Source: Rhabdophis nuchalis
Lineage: Eukaryota; Chordata; Lepidosauria; Squamata; Natricidae
Length of the DNA stretch: 64,000 nucleotides
Direction of reading: 5' to 3'
Assembly: GCA_039707465.1 (NCBI GenBank)
Contig: CM077643.1
Location: 380,720,419-380,784,418 of the forward strand
The notes beneath the pieces were generated by a model, which had not been told where the DNA came from, searched no databases, and saw only the letters and a list, made by a program, of their open reading frames with translations. A program made the translations under genes and the position numbers. Below are positions 32,480 through 44,426 of this stretch, piece after piece (positions within the stretch are counted from its first letter, which is position 1; each line of letters begins with the position of its first letter).

Positions 32480-33012
32480 TGGAGAGGAAATCTATGTTTC
32501 AGGCAGAGACCTGCTGTGGCCCAGTTGGCCCCGAATGAGCTGCTGACGGACTCTTCTAGCGAAGAGTCCTATGAGTCTGCCCTGGAAGATGAGGAAGACC
32601 TTGGGCAGGGTTCAGAGGCAGAGCAGGAAGCAGAGAGGCTGGTTGGCCAACAGGAGGTGCCTGAGGCATGGAGTAGTGGGGAGGATCAGGGGCAGTTTGT
32701 CCCTGATGCTAGATTACGCAGGGCTGAGAGACAGAGGCTCGCAGGAGATAATTGGTCACCAGATGGTTGTTGATTGGCCCCTCCCAAGAGAACTTATAGG
32801 GAAGGCTTTGGGAGGGGCCATTTGCAGGAAACAACAGTTCAAAATCGTAATCGAGACTGTCTGTGCATTCGAGTCGTGTCTGTTTGGGACTCTGTGTGAA
32901 AAAGTGCTGCAGAGTTTTAACGTGAATTATCTGGGCTCACAGACAAGGAATTCCTAATCTCAGCAATTAAACAGTGGCAAGCAGCCAAGCCTGTGCTTTG
33001 TACTCTTCGCAG
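32480..33012 (+). mobile_element. Possible solo LTR or LTR-like repeat with acidic ORF
   Basis: An 85-codon frame at 32516-32773 is very acidic (LTDSSSEESYESALEDEEDL, then DARLRRAERQRL). I recall similar acidic SSSEE..DARLRRAERR text as a recurrent squamate repeat. It is followed by gattggcccctccc, a TATA-like cttataggga, and aattaaa near 32966 before tgtgctttgtactcttcgcag: an LTR-like order. Boundaries and class unproven; not a supported host gene because there are no splice sites in phase with PITPNM3. Confidence 0.4.
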
Positions 33013-33227
33013 GTCAGAGGGGAGGTTGTCAGAACAAGACCACACTTATTTTCAGTTTCTGAGGGCTACAGAGGCATGATAAAAGCGCTGCCATTTGAGA
33101 CAGCATTGAGTCTCCCTTCTTGCAAATATTGGTGTTTGGAAAGTTTCAGGAAATAAGTGCTGTCTGTTAAAAATTTTAACAGGTCTAACTTTCTACATAA
33201 TTGTGAAATTAAAAAAAAGGAAATCTC

Positions 33228-33455
33228 ATGCCACCAATTTAGTCTGGTGGTTAGGGTTAGGGTTAGGGTTAGGGTTAGGCTAGAAAGCCAGAGATCATGA
33301 GTTCAAGTCCTGCCTTAGTTATGAAAGCCAGCTGGGTGACTTTAGGCCAGTAACTCTCAGCCCAAACCACCTCACCATGAGGTTCTTGTAAACAAGAGGA
33401 GGAAGGTATGTTGGATAAGTTTGCCTCCTTGGGTTATTTGGATAAATAATAATGG
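33228..33455 (+). mobile_element. tRNA-derived SINE containing a (TTAGGG)n expansion
   Basis: A-box-like ctggtggttagggtt, B box gagttcaagtcctgcc near 33300, then agccagctgggtgactttaggccagtaactctcagcccaaacc, typical of a squamate tRNA-SINE body, ending gggataaaaattaa. The A-box region contains 4.8 tandem TTAGGG units. Confidence 0.75.
33251..33279 (+). repeat. Interstitial TTAGGG repeat, 4.8 units
   Basis: Four perfect ttaggg units plus ttagg. It sits inside the tRNA-like head of a SINE whose A-box region naturally reads gttaggg, so local expansion is the simplest source. Confidence 0.9.
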
Positions 33456-34099
33456 TGGGATAAAAATTAATATGCTGGCTCAATTTTGGAGAATTCTGGA
33501 GACATGTAAATGCGTTGTTGATGGACCATTTGTAGTTACTCATATTGGCTCATTGACTTTCTAAAGTTTATCCTATGTTTATTTCATGTTTCAACCAACA
33601 AAAAACTCTAAAATGGAAACTGTAGAGTATGTGATATCGAAAAATAGAGAAAACAGAGAAGAAAAAAATCAGTTCTTAAAGATAAATAGTTATTTTATGA
33701 TCAGATAGACACAATTCAGGAAGAGAGGGGCAGTCCATTGGAGTGAGTTTTTCAGCAACTTACTTTCTTCTGTTAGGTAAGAATGAAGAACATTGTCTCT
33801 GGAATTTTTGATTCCAGAATGGGTTTTCTTACAAAAATCACCCATTCTAGTTTTCTTACATCAGCCATTCCTCCCAAGCCTCATCTTGACATAACTTTCC
33901 TCCCCTTCACTATTGATCCTCAAAAAATGCAATAAAAACCATTTCCATAGAAAAGTATTATTTTTAAAAATAATTTTTATTCAATGTTTTTAAATGTTAA
34001 AACAGCATTTTCAATCTTTACAGCGTTCCGATACCAGTATCCATTCTATTTGCAACTTTTTCAGTTTTATGGTATTTTATACATTACATGTTATATGTT

Positions 34100-34132
<33 letters not shown>

Positions 34133-35333
34133 AACTTTTAGTGTTATTTGCTATGTTTACAGGTATATACAGTTTTTCACTTTACTATTGTTCCTAAGTA
34201 CTCTTTATGTATTAATTTTGTATCTAGTTTCTAGCCAAATGTACCACCTATTCCAGATCTTATAGTATTCTATTTCTTCTCTATCTTTTAATTTCCATGG
34301 AAAAATATTATGTGGAAGAAGAGATAAAATTTATGAGGAGTCCTGCTAAGAAAATAATCTCCTTAACTTCCTTCCAAACCCCACAAGGAAGGGAAAACTC
34401 TTCCGATCTACTAATGAGTAGTGATGTACTTTTGCACAGTACTGTCGCTTAATAAAGGCTTAATAGTTGTGGTCTCTAGATTATCCTTTTCATATGATAC
34501 TGCTTTTCATGCCAGACTGGTCTGTGGATTGAACTGGTTGAATTCTCACAAAACTTTGGAAGGAAAGCGATAGAAACAAAGAATGTCTGGGGAATTAGAA
34601 GCAGGAGGATAAATTAGCATAATGGAAGCCTGCTTCTTTAGACTTGAGAAGGTGGTAAAGAGGTAGACCTGAACCAATATTAGGTTCTTTTATAATAAGT
34701 AAATAATAGTTGAAGTTGGCATGTTTATATCCAGGGGAAAGATTTGGAAGGAAGAATTAACCTTTCTTAAGATTGTTGCAATCCAGTGCAATTTTGGATG
34801 GTCCCCATTGTTGATTTTCATAGTGTTGTGAACACCTTAGTTTAATTTCTCTGTATTTTATGTCTCGTTTATGTGATACTCATTATGCACAAACTTGCCG
34901 TATTGGCTTGTTTTATCGATGCAACTGATGTAAGTGAATTCACATATTGAAAACTTATTTTATTAATTCCAGTATGGTAACTACAAGAAATATTTTCTCT
35001 CCATAAGGAGCAAAAATACCCTATTGCAAGATCCTTCTTGTGTTCAAGTCTTTGCTGTGTGACTGAAAGATTTGTGACTCACCTGTGTCTGGCTTTGGAT
35101 TCTCACCACACATTACGCGATGCTAAAACATTAGAAAGTTTGCAGTTCAAGGAACCGCCAAGATGCGGTGTGAACCAGGCACTCCTGTGAAGCTATGAAA
35201 ATAGCCATGAAATATTTATTTTGATAATCATAACTCCGTATGGTATGTGACTATAATGATCTAGGGCTCAAAGTGAACTTCTGTGGTTGGGCCAAATCAC
35301 AAACTTACTTGGTGCTTCTTCTTGATCTTCCAG
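33456..35333. other. Intron, with (CA)n at 34101-34127
   Basis: Nearly 1.9 kb of AT-rich intron. Only a short pure (CA)13 microsatellite is notable. No exon or transposon recognised. Confidence 0.6.
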
Positions 35334-35453
35334 GTGTGCCTTGTGGGGGACTGTGTGGGAGGAATGTTGGGCTTTGATGCCATTTGCTACAGCACAGGAC
35401 TAGCAGATGAAAGCCAAGTCAGCAGCAGAAGAGGCAGCACCAGCAGTGTTCAG
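35334..35453 (+). CDS. PITPNM3: PITPNM3 exon e, GDCVGG motif
   Basis: Acceptor cttgatcttccag, donor gtatgc; exactly 40 codons in phase 0. It reads VCLVGDCVGGMLGFDAICYS, then a Ser/Arg-rich linker ending SSRRGSTSSVQ. G-D-C-V-G lies where DDHD phospholipases have G-x-S-x-G, so Cys replaces the nucleophile Ser. This is the normal state in the PITPNM family and argues against classical lipase activity. Confidence 0.97.
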
Positions 35454-35624
35454 GTATGCATGGGAGAATGTCAGAGAAGGCAGCCACTGCATAGCTTATC
35501 ACCTGTAATAGCAGTTTTGCTAACTGGAAAACTGCGAACCATTTGGAATGCCATGACAGGGAAATGATATAAAACTCCTGTGAACTTACTGTCTAACTGC
35601 ACTATGCACCAATACAGGCTCATA

Positions 35625-36665
35625 CAATCATATGAGGTAGCAGTGTGTGGCGGCAGCCAAAAAAGCCAATGCAATCCTAATTTGCATAAACATAGGGATA
35701 GAATCGAGATCGCGTGAAATATTAGTGCCGCTTTAATAAAACCTTAGTAAGACCACACCTGGAACACTACATCTAGTTTTGGTCACCACATTATAAAAAA
35801 GAGGCTGAGACTCTGGAAAGAGGGCAAAAAAGAGCAACAAAGATGATTAAGGGTAGGGGTGAAATGCTGCCGGTTTGCCCGAACCGTTAATAAAAAATGC
35901 TACTGGTTTGCAGAACCAGTAATAAAAAAATACTAAAAAAGTTCCGATAATTGCACGTCTCACAGCTGAGAAAGAAAGAAAGAAAAAAAGAAAGAAAAAG
36001 AAAGGGAGGGGAAAAGGAAAGGAAGGAAGGACTACAAACCTGGCGCTAGATGCAGCTTCAGAAGATAATCCAGGACTGGAAGGGACCTGGAGGTCATCTA
36101 GTCCAATCCTGCTCCAGCAGGACATTGTTAAAATGAGTTTCTGTCTTTTGATCCCCCAGTTAACATGACTACATAGCCACGCCTACCTAGTCACATGACC
36201 CCACCAAGCCACACCCACAGAACCGATAGGAAAAATGTTTAGATTTCACCACTGATTAAGGGGTTGGAGGCTAAAACATATTAAGAACAGTTGCAAGAAC
36301 TGGGTTTGTCTAGTGGGGAAAAAAAGATTAGGAGTGACATGATAGCAGTGTTCCAATATTTGAAGGGCTGCCTGCAATAAAAGGGGATCAACCTATTTTC
36401 CAAAGCACCTGAAGGCAAAACAAGAAACAATGGATGGAAATTAATCAAAGAGAAGGCCAACCTAGAACTAAGCAGAAACTTCCTAACAGTGAGAATAATA
36501 AACCAGTGGAACAGCTTGCCTTCAAAAGTTGTGGGCATTGCATCACTGGAATCTTTTAAAAAGAGACTGGACAGATGTCTGAAATGATAGAGGGTCTCCT
36601 GCTTGAGCAAGGGGTTGGACTAGTGACCTCCAATGTCCCTTCCAACTCTAGTATTGTATGATCTG
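35625..36665 (+). mobile_element. CR1 LINE 3' part, split by a hAT MITE
   Basis: Left part 35640-35853 reads the CR1 ORF2 segment ...QQCVAAAKKANAIL-like, HIGIESRSR; right part 36255-36600 continues with a QELGLSSG-like stretch, the Q(K)KQ.MDGN.SK region and RIINQWNSLPSKVVGIASLE, then 3' UTR gttggactagtgacctcc to 36665. Frames are broken. The sequence is interrupted by the MITE at 35854. Confidence 0.85.
35854..36254. mobile_element. hAT MITE nested in CR1, perfect TSD
   Basis: taggggtgaaatgctgccgg ... gatttcaccactg, flanked by ATTAAGGG on both sides. Inside are a (GAAA)n tract (35968-36030) and a CR1-like scrap near 36070-36120. The interrupted CR1 reads on across it. Confidence 0.9.
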
Positions 36666-36863
36666 TTATTCTCTTATTATTGTTTTTCTCTCATTGTCCA
36701 AAGAGCCTAAATTTTACCAAAGATTTATGTTAGTTTTAAAAACTAACTTCATGTTGTTGTTTGCAGTAAACTTTGGGTATGAAAATTGTATAGAGCCCCT
36801 TCATGTGTATCATCATAGTAATTTCCCTCTTTGAAATAAGACATATAAATAAATTTTCTCTAG

Positions 36864-37045
36864 GATAAGCCTGTTTCAGCTGAAGATTCAAATTTAGAAG
36901 ACCTCAAGCGCCTCAGCAAAAGTAATATTGATATCTCAGGAATAATGGAGAATGAAGAGCCCAGACAACCATTGCCTCGGAAACAAAGTGACTGCTCCAA
37001 CTATGACTGTGATAGCATAACAAACCATCATGCTTTCCTATCCAG
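36864..37045 (+). CDS. PITPNM3: PITPNM3 exon f, Ser-rich linker
   Basis: Acceptor aaattttctctag, donor gtaact. Reads DKPVSAEDSN, LKRLSKSNIDISGIM, EEPRQPLPRKQSDCSNYDCD, SITNHHAFLSS (last codon split, AG). KRLSKSNIDIS and PLPRKQSD are conserved across PITPNM proteins; RKQSD looks like a basophilic kinase or 14-3-3 type phosphosite (inference). No domain fold expected. Confidence 0.97.
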
Positions 37046-38137
37046 GTAACTAAAAGCCTTGCATGAAGAAAGTGTTAATTCAAGCAAGCAAGAAGCAAGA
37101 CTTAGTGTGAACCAAGCAATGGGTAGATAATGTCAAGTAAGCTGTATAGCCTGAGCTTGGTATTTATCTACCTTCTTACTCAGGATGCCAAAGAGAACTT
37201 TTGAAAAGCACACAGGTATACTCTGGAGCCCCTTCCATATGTGAGGCACCATCATGAAAATAGGTTTTCCAATTACTTCTCAGATAGTATATGTTGCATC
37301 AATTGAAATCCAGTAGCACACACAGATGACTGATGCAGCAGGATTCATTAACTCCTTTATGTACATAAGAATAGATGAATAACTGTACAATACCAACAGG
37401 TGGTTCTTCCAAGTAAACACAAGGCAGGAGAGTTACAGGCAAATACAAGCAGTTAGTTTCAAATCAGCAGAGAAGCCCAGACAGACTTCTAGTTTACTTC
37501 TCAGAGCAGCAGACTGCTTAAGTTTCTGTTTCAATTCTCTGCACAGACTCAGATCTGTTTAAGCTCCCATTGGCTGACTCAGTTGCTATGCCTATTCATT
37601 GGCTGACCTTGTTCGCATGTCTTTCCCTGTCATGAATATTTTAACAGTATATCATAATATTGCAGATTTTTAAAAATTGTACATAAGGCACAAACCTCGT
37701 AACTGAGGGAAAAATAGGTGTTAGAAAGTCTATAGGCTTTTAATGCTGATAGTTCTGCATTCATAAACTCTAGCTGCTGCCCTTGTTTAATTCATAAACT
37801 GAATTTTGTATTTGCAAATGTAAAGTTTTCTTTCATTCTTGTTTATTTGGAATAGATTAGCTAAAGGAAATGACTTAGTCTTTTCCTTAAGACCGATGGT
37901 TTGTAACCAACTGACATCACACACTCACAAAAGTGCACGCTCATAAACATTAAAAAAATCTTTTACATGCTTCCAAATTGAAGTCCAAAGCCTCCTAGAA
38001 GCTAAATTGTTCTCTGTGTTGGTGAAGGTAAACCTGCTTCTCTCTTCCTCTGGTGTTGAAGTTTTGTCCAGAAATGCACCATTCCCATTTTTATACATTG
38101 ATTCAGTTACCAATATATTTGCAACCCTTAAAGGTAT
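37046..38137. other. Intron, nothing recognised
   Basis: About 1.1 kb between exon f and a TA-type MITE. No feature seen beyond chance ORFs. Confidence 0.55.
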
Positions 38138-38139
38138 TA

Positions 38140-38778
38140 CAGGTACAGTAATCCTCAACTTAATGACTGCAATTGAGCCCAAAATTTATGTTGCTAAGTA
38201 AGAAATTTGTTCAGTTAATTTTGCCCTATTTTAGGATTTTCCTTGGCACATATGTTAAGTGAATCACTGCAGTTGTTAAATTAGTAACACAGTTGTTAAG
38301 TGAATTTGATATCTCCATTGACTTTGCTTGTCAGAAGGTTGCAAAAGGGGATCACGTCAGAGGTGTTATTCAGCAGGTTCTGACCAATTCTGGAGAATCG
38401 CTAGTGGAAATTTTGAATAGTGTGGAGAACTAGTAAATACCGCCTCTATTCTCTGCCTCCCGAGTCCCAGCTGATCTGGAGGGAATGGAGATTTTACAGT
38501 ATCCTTCCCCTGCCACGCCCACCAAGCCATGCCACACCCACCAAGCCACACCCACAGAACCGGTAGTAAAAATATTTTGAATCCCATCCCTGGATCACAT
38601 GCATCCCAAGACACCGCAACCGTCATAAATGTGAGTCAGTTGTCAAGCATTCAAATGTAAATAATATAACCATGGGGATGCTGCAATGGTCATGTGTGAA
38701 AAATGGTCATAAGCCACCTTTTTCAGTGCCATTGTATCTTTGAATGGTGATTAATTGTTGTAAGTCGAGGACTACCTG
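38140..38778. mobile_element. TA-inserting MITE (caggtagtcctcgactta family), split by a hAT MITE
   Basis: Left end caggtacagtaatcctcaac, right end gtaagtcgaggactacctg, TA on both outer sides. Internal words attgagcccaaaattt and gttaagtgaat recur in related copies at 57141 and 62517. A hAT MITE interrupts it at 38358. It ends 90 bp before exon g. Confidence 0.82.
38358..38592. mobile_element. hAT MITE nested in a TA MITE
   Basis: cagaggtgttattcagcagg ... ttgaatcccatccctg; flanks GATCACGT / GATCACAT (7 of 8). Similar over its whole length to the copy at 6443. Confidence 0.88.
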
Positions 38779-38867
38779 TAGTCTTTGTCTCGTTGATTTC
38801 AGCTTCAAGTCTATCGTCATTGTGGAACGGAGCTGTGTTGTTTCACTCTTCTTATTCTGTTTCCCAG

Positions 38868-39040
38868 CATCCACTCAACAATGTTGAATGAAGATGCAGA
38901 ATTTCCCCCAACAAACACTTCAGGCACATTGGATGTTAATTTGGGGCGATTTGAATTTGAGGTGTCTGATTTCTTCCTCTTTGGTTCACCCCTCGGTTTG
39001 GTGCTGGCTATGCGGAGGACAGTCCTGCCTAGTCTGGAAG
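38868..39040 (+). CDS. PITPNM3: PITPNM3 exon g, start of the DDHD domain
   Basis: Acceptor ttctgtttcccag, donor gtgagt. Completes Ser, then [32 protein letters not shown] and [14 protein letters not shown]; leaves 1 nt (G). [17 protein letters not shown] is the opening strand and SPLG turn of the DDHD domain, a metal-binding domain found in PITPNM proteins and DDHD phospholipases. Confidence 0.97.
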
Positions 39041-39171
39041 GTGAGTGATGCCCGTCAGTTGACAGATAGCTACTCTTGGCTACTTTCAGCCAAACTTTTA
39101 TGTCCCTGAATAGAATGAGTTTGCTCAGGTTTTCTCTTAAGAGCACAAACATCTTTGGGCAGAGTATAGGA

Positions 39172-39254
39172 CAGGGGTCCCCAACCTTTGCAACTGGAGA
39201 AGTCTGGGAGCTGAAGTCCTTCAGACTTAACGTTGCAAAGGTTGGGGACCCCTG
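39172..39254. mobile_element. Fold-back hAT MITE, one arm deleted, perfect TSD
   Basis: caggggtccccaacctttgc ... gcaaaggttggggacccctg with flanks GTATAGGA on both sides. It is only 83 bp because most of one arm is missing. Confidence 0.9.
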
Positions 39255-39574
39255 GTATAGGAGATTCAGTGCTATTTTCCTAAAATTATTTTTGAAAAGG
39301 GATTTTTTCCATAAAAAGTAGTAGATCCAACATTTCAAAATCCATAAAACTTACCCAGTTTTCAGTAAAGGTCTTTCTCGTGATGATGCTGTCAGGCCTG
39401 CAGCCATCTTTTCTTTTGGATCTTTGACCTGCCACACTTTCTATTATTCCACTTTGCATTTTCTATTGTGAGAAAATGGGAGGGGGGATTGTATGGAATT
39501 AGATGATATGTAGTCATAACAAAATTCTTTCTAGAAAGCCAAGGTCATCCTTTGTCTTTGCACCTCTGCACCTG

Positions 39575-40497
39575 ACCAGAACTGGATGGGTGAAAATGCC
39601 ATCCCCCGGTTCAGCCAGATTACTCCAACTCTGGCCATTGGGGGCGAAACACTGGCCCCCGTGGAGAGGGTGTGCAATTTGGGTGTCCTCCTGGATCCCC
39701 GGCTGTCCATGGAAGACCATGTGGCGGCCGTGGCCAGGGGGCGTTTCATCAGGTACGCCTGATGCGCCAATTGCGCCCCTTACTGGACCGGGCTGCCCTT
39801 CGCACAGTCACTCAAGCTCTCGTGACGTCACGACTCGACTACTGTAATGCTCTCTACATGGGGCTCCCCTTGAGGTGCACTCGAAAGCTACAGCTAGTCC
39901 AAAACGCAGCCACGCGGGTAATTACGGGAGCCACCAGATGCTCCCACATAACACCGATCCTGCGCGAGCTGCATTGGCTTCCTGTGGCCTTTCGGGTGCG
40001 CTTCAAGGTTTTGACGACCATCTTTAAAGCGCTCCATGGCTCGGGGCCTAGTTATATGCGAGACCGCCTCCTGCCCCATACATCCCTTAGACCGATACGC
40101 TCCCACAGAGAGGGCCTTCTCAGGGTGCCGTCGGCCAGACAATGCCGACTGGCGACACCCAGGGGAAGAGCCTTCTCTGTGGCGGGCCCAGCCCTTTGGA
40201 ACGACCTACCCCCTGAATTACGTACCATCACCGACCTCCGCCTCTTCCGCCAATGTCTAAAGACATATCTCTTTCAACAAGCCGGCCTAGCCTAACCTCC
40301 CATGGGGACTTTTAGAAAGTTTTAAATTGGGTTTTTAATAATTTGGTTTTAGCATAGGATCAGGTAATTTAATATATATTTTAAATTATGTATTTATTTT
40401 TTGTATTTTTGTATATTTTTAAACTTCCTGTGCGCCGCCCTGGGTCCTCTGTGGAGAAGGGCGGGATATAAATATAATAAAATGAAAATGAAATGAA
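39575..40497 (+). mobile_element. L2-type LINE, C-terminal third and 3' UTR
   Basis: Frame 39672-40295 (207 codons): LMRQLRPLLDRAALRTVTQA, LVTSRLDYCNALYMGLPLRC, TRKLQLVQNAATRVI, LHWLPVAFRVRFKVLTTIFK and GRAFSVAGPALWNDLPPELR. This is the region after the RT palm. One frameshift near 39745 separates it from upstream RT text. 3' hairpin cgccgccctgggtcctctg at 40432; tail aaaatgaaaatg. Confidence 0.9.
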
Positions 40498-42069
40498 AAA
40501 TGCCAGTATGGCAGTGGAAGATTAGACCACGTGATGGGCTCGTGGGTGTGGGGGCAAGATCTTGAACTTTCAACTGGGTGGGGAAAACCGGGAAGCTTTC
40601 AGATTTGGGTTTTCCCGAATGTTTCTCAACATGGCTCTCTTAATGAATTAGAACTTTGAGGAATGCTTTGCCTCAGACTCTGATTTAATTTTGGATGCTA
40701 TTTGGAACCCTGACAGATGTTTTTCTTCCCACTTTTTCACACTTGTTAAAGGTTAGGTTTTTACTTAATGGCCGCTGAGACCATTGCAAACATTGTGTGC
40801 AATATCAAGATTTCTGAAATAATCCATTTTGTGGGTTCTTTTTCATTCAAGTTGAATATCTGTTTTAAGAGATCTTTTCAATTGTACAACAAGAATCAAT
40901 CCATTGCTGGTGGAAATTATTCATCCGTGAACCAATATGTGCTTTAAATACTGAAGTTTTATCTGATTTATTAATCAGGTCTGGCAGAGCAGACATTTGG
41001 TGTAAAATGCCAGGCTTACTACAGCAATTAATACCATTGGATTGTTCTTTGCTTAGCCCTGGGGAAATTCTAATCTGATTTTCAAAGCGCAGTTTCCTAT
41101 TTAGTTTGCTATAACAGCTTTGATTAGTGATGAAACACAGATAGGCAGGTGCTGGGATTGTCTCTTTGTGAATGTTGAGTAATGACAACTTTGTCTTGAA
41201 AGGCAATCGAGGCTAGAAATAATTTGTTTTTGGAACAAAAAAGAGACGTTAGCAAATCATAGACCATTCTGATAAACCTTTTCTAGTTCATCATGTTTGT
41301 ACATCTTCATTATTATGAACAACTCCAGCTTTATCAGTTTCACAGAGTGGATAGGAAACTTGCAAGCTTCATTTTCTTGCTGATTATTTGTCCTTAAAAC
41401 TCGCTTTTATCAGAGATTCAGCACCTCGCCTTATTCAGGTCTCATAACAGTTCCATTTTTAGAAAGCCAATATTTTCATTTTGTTATTGTGTAAATGAAC
41501 AATCGTTTAAAGAGAAGAGTATAGCATAATAAAGCATGTTGATTAAGTAGCTAATATCCGCAGGATGTGAGGGAGGTAGAACAATTCCTTTACTCTAAAA
41601 AAGAACAGTGGTTCAGAAAGCAATTAATTAAGGTTGTTAAGAACTCTGTAGAAAGATGTACAAGCTTAAATTATTCAAATGCCTTCCATTTACATTGCTT
41701 CAAAGAAAGGCAAGCCATAAGGAGGCCTGGGTCTTATCCCCTTGCCCTAGGAGGTAAACTAGCTCTGCAACCATAAGAAATGCAAATCAAATAGTAGAAA
41801 AAGGGGAATCATTCTTTCTACCCACCTTCTCCAAGAATGTGCATTTCCTTAACTGCATGGGTCCCTCTACCCAACCTCACAATTATTATGCTACTATTCT
41901 CCATTGGTCTGCTCATTTCTTGCCCAGTTATTCAGGTAAAGAAAAAGAAAGATGGAAGAAGCAAATTAAAAATACAGAATAACTAGAGCGAGACAACAAC
42001 ATTGGTTATCCTGTCTATACAATTGTATAAAAGGGATATGGTGACTCCATCTTAAACGTTTGATTAGAA
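40498..42069. other. Intron, nothing recognised
   Basis: About 1.6 kb. No known repeat or exon seen; mostly AT-rich. Confidence 0.55.
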
Positions 42070-42204
42070 CAGGGATGTCCAAACTTGGGAACTTTAAGAC
42101 TTGTGGACTTCAACTCCCAGAATTCCCCAGCCAACTATGCTGGCTGGGGAATTCTGGGAGTTGAAGTCCACAAGTCTTAAAGTTCCCAAGTTTGGACATC
42201 CCTG
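42070..42204. mobile_element. Fold-back hAT MITE, perfect TSD
   Basis: cagggatgtccaaacttggg ... cccaagtttggacatccctg around a near-perfect palindrome (centre ccagccaactatgctggctgg); flanks GATTAGAA on both sides. Confidence 0.93.
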
Positions 42205-42958
42205 GATTAGAAATATGGTTGAAGTCCTCTCTGTCTAGCTTGTGTGCAGAGAGAAAACAGAATTGAGGTTTTTAATTTGTTGGATTGGAATTTGAATGGG
42301 ACCATTATGTGTTTTCTGAATTGCAACATAATTTGCATGCCAGTCCAGTATTTTGAAGAGGAAGCATTGATATAAATAAATAACTAAATAAAGGTGCAAT
42401 AAATGGAAAGTCACCGTGTTCAAATAATGGACAAAGTATGGAAATCTATTTGATATGTATTCTAAGTATACCATACCCATCAAACTGTATTCACTCAGGG
42501 GCACACTTTCTGTGAAATCCAGCATATCAGGAGGTGGCTTGTTTGGGTACATTGGACTCTGATTTAAATATATATTTTTTAATCTTAAGAAACAATTTAA
42601 TTCAGTGATGGCTTACTAAAGTGATTGAATGCAAAAACTACTCTTTAAAAAAGTTGATTGCTTTGTTTATAGGGGAAAAAAGAGCACAGAATCATCTTTT
42701 AGCAAGTGGAAAGTATTGTTATTCATTAATATAATATATTTGCTTAAACCATGGGAGTGGGTTGGAAGGCAGAAGGAAGGACATAGCTCAGAATGGACTC
42801 CATTGTTTCCAAAGTACTTGACTCTTCCTCCATGGGAATTTTACATCTTTCGAAATTTAGTGACACGTCTGTAACGCCTTGTATTTTCTTTTTGCGCTCT
42901 GAAGATATATCTAAACAGTTCATAATGACTCAGAGCCATCCTTTCTCCCTGTGTCTAG
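42205..42958. other. Intron, nothing recognised
   Basis: Ordinary intron up to exon h; pyrimidine-rich close to the acceptor. Confidence 0.55.
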
Positions 42959-43129
42959 TCTGCCAAGTACATCCAGCCTGCAGCCAAGTTTACAGCCTCT
43001 TCCACTCAGCTGACCCTTCCGCCTCGAGACTGGAGCCATTATTAGAGAATAAATTCCATCTTCTGCCTCCCTGTACAGTACCAAGGTACCAGAGATACCC
43101 CTTGGGAGATGGACGATCCCACCTCTTAG
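42959..43129 (+). CDS. PITPNM3: PITPNM3 exon h, DDHD domain
   Basis: Acceptor ctttctccctgtgtctag, donor gtattt. Takes G to make Val, then [56 protein letters not shown]; leaves 1 nt. V.N/SLFH..DP...RLEPLL is the classic second block of DDHD domains, as in DDHD1/2 and PITPNM. The donor GTATTT is weaker than the others. Confidence 0.96.
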
Positions 43130-43377
43130 GTATTTATGTCTTTGGCTTGTACAGTTCACATAACCTGTTGTAGTCACGTCGCCTGTCTTCCAAGTACTTC
43201 TGCATACCTCAGCCGTCTAGACAATTATGTAAAATGATCTTTACAGAGATGAACAAATAACAACTCTCTGCCAAGAATTGACTTATGCTATCTGTGGAGT
43301 TTCAAGGCGCCGTCTCATGTTTACCCAGAATATGATATCATAGGGATTTTCCCCCCAATCCATGCACCTTATCATCC

Positions 43378-43718
43378 TGGTGGCTCAGAGGCTAAGATGC
43401 TGAGCTTGTTGATCAGAAAGGTCAGCAGTTTAGCCGTTCGAATCCCTAGCATCACGTAACAGAGTGAGCTCCCATTACTTATCTCAGCTTCTGCCAACCT
43501 AGTAGTTCGAAAGCACGTAAAAATGCAAGTAGAAAAAATAGGAACCACCTTTTGGTGGGAAGATAACAGTATTCCGTGTGCTTTTGGAGTTTAGTCATGC
43601 CGGCCACATGACCACATTTTCGGACAGCAGTGGCTCTTCGGCTTTGAAACGGAGATGAGCACTGCCCACTAGAGTCAGGAACACCTGGCACATATGTGTG
43701 AGTGGAACCTTTACCTTT
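43378..43718 (+). mobile_element. tRNA-derived SINE, Sauria type, 12-bp TSD
   Basis: A box tggtggctcagaggctaag, B box cgttcgaatccctagc, tail ggaacctttacctttacc. Perfect duplication accttatcatcc at 43366-43377 and 43719-43730. Same family as 4935 and about as diverged. Confidence 0.9.
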
Positions 43719-43739
43719 ACCTTATCATCCACGCTTGCG

Positions 43740-43975
43740 TCTAGACAACATACAGTGCATACATACATTCATACATACATACAACAATTAACCTCTGGAA
43801 CAGCTTGCCTCCAGAAGTTGTGAATGCCCCAACCCTGGAAGTCTTTAAGAAGATGTTAGATAGCCATTTGTCTGAAATGGTATAAGGTTCCTGCCCACGC
43901 AGGGGGTTGGACTAGAAGACCTACAAGGTCCCTTCCAACTCTGCTATTGTATTGTATTGTATTCATACATATTAG
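43740..43975 (+). mobile_element. CR1 LINE 3' fragment with pentamer tail
   Basis: A short (CATA)n stretch at 43751-43776, then CR1 ORF2 end (RQLTSGTACLQKL-type frame; sense ctccagaagttgtgaatgcc) and 3' UTR gttggactagaagacctac; tail tattgtattgtattgtatt. Confidence 0.82.
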
Positions 43976-44426
43976 ACACTCATTATCCTTCAGATGTGGA
44001 CTTTAATTCCCATAATACCCTAATTATTAGAATCTGGGTTGAGCCTCCCCACTCCTTTACTTACAGGTCCTGTGTTTCACCAAGATTGTTTTTTCATATG
44101 TCATGTATCCCAAAATTATGATACCAAACTCCACTTGTTATTGCTTTGATAAGGAAAGGAATGTTTCACATTCCCTATTCATTGGCTTGGCTTTTTGAAC
44201 TCTGTGTGGTTCTTCCTTCCTGGCTTTGCCCACATGAAATCTATGCCCATTAAAAAATATACATGGCTGAAATATCAAATAAGATAGGGGGAAATTACCT
44301 AAATGGCTTCATAGAGCTTAGTAGTCCTTCCGTGCCCAAATGTTTATCTGGTACTATTTATCAGAAACTTTACTTGCAAAAAAAAAAAATCTTCCTTATC
44401 TGATTCAGTTCTTTCCCACCTTACAG

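Noticed and set aside
33251..33279. Ancestral telomere fusion site
   Set aside because: Fewer than five units, inside a SINE with intact tRNA boxes around it; local expansion is simpler.
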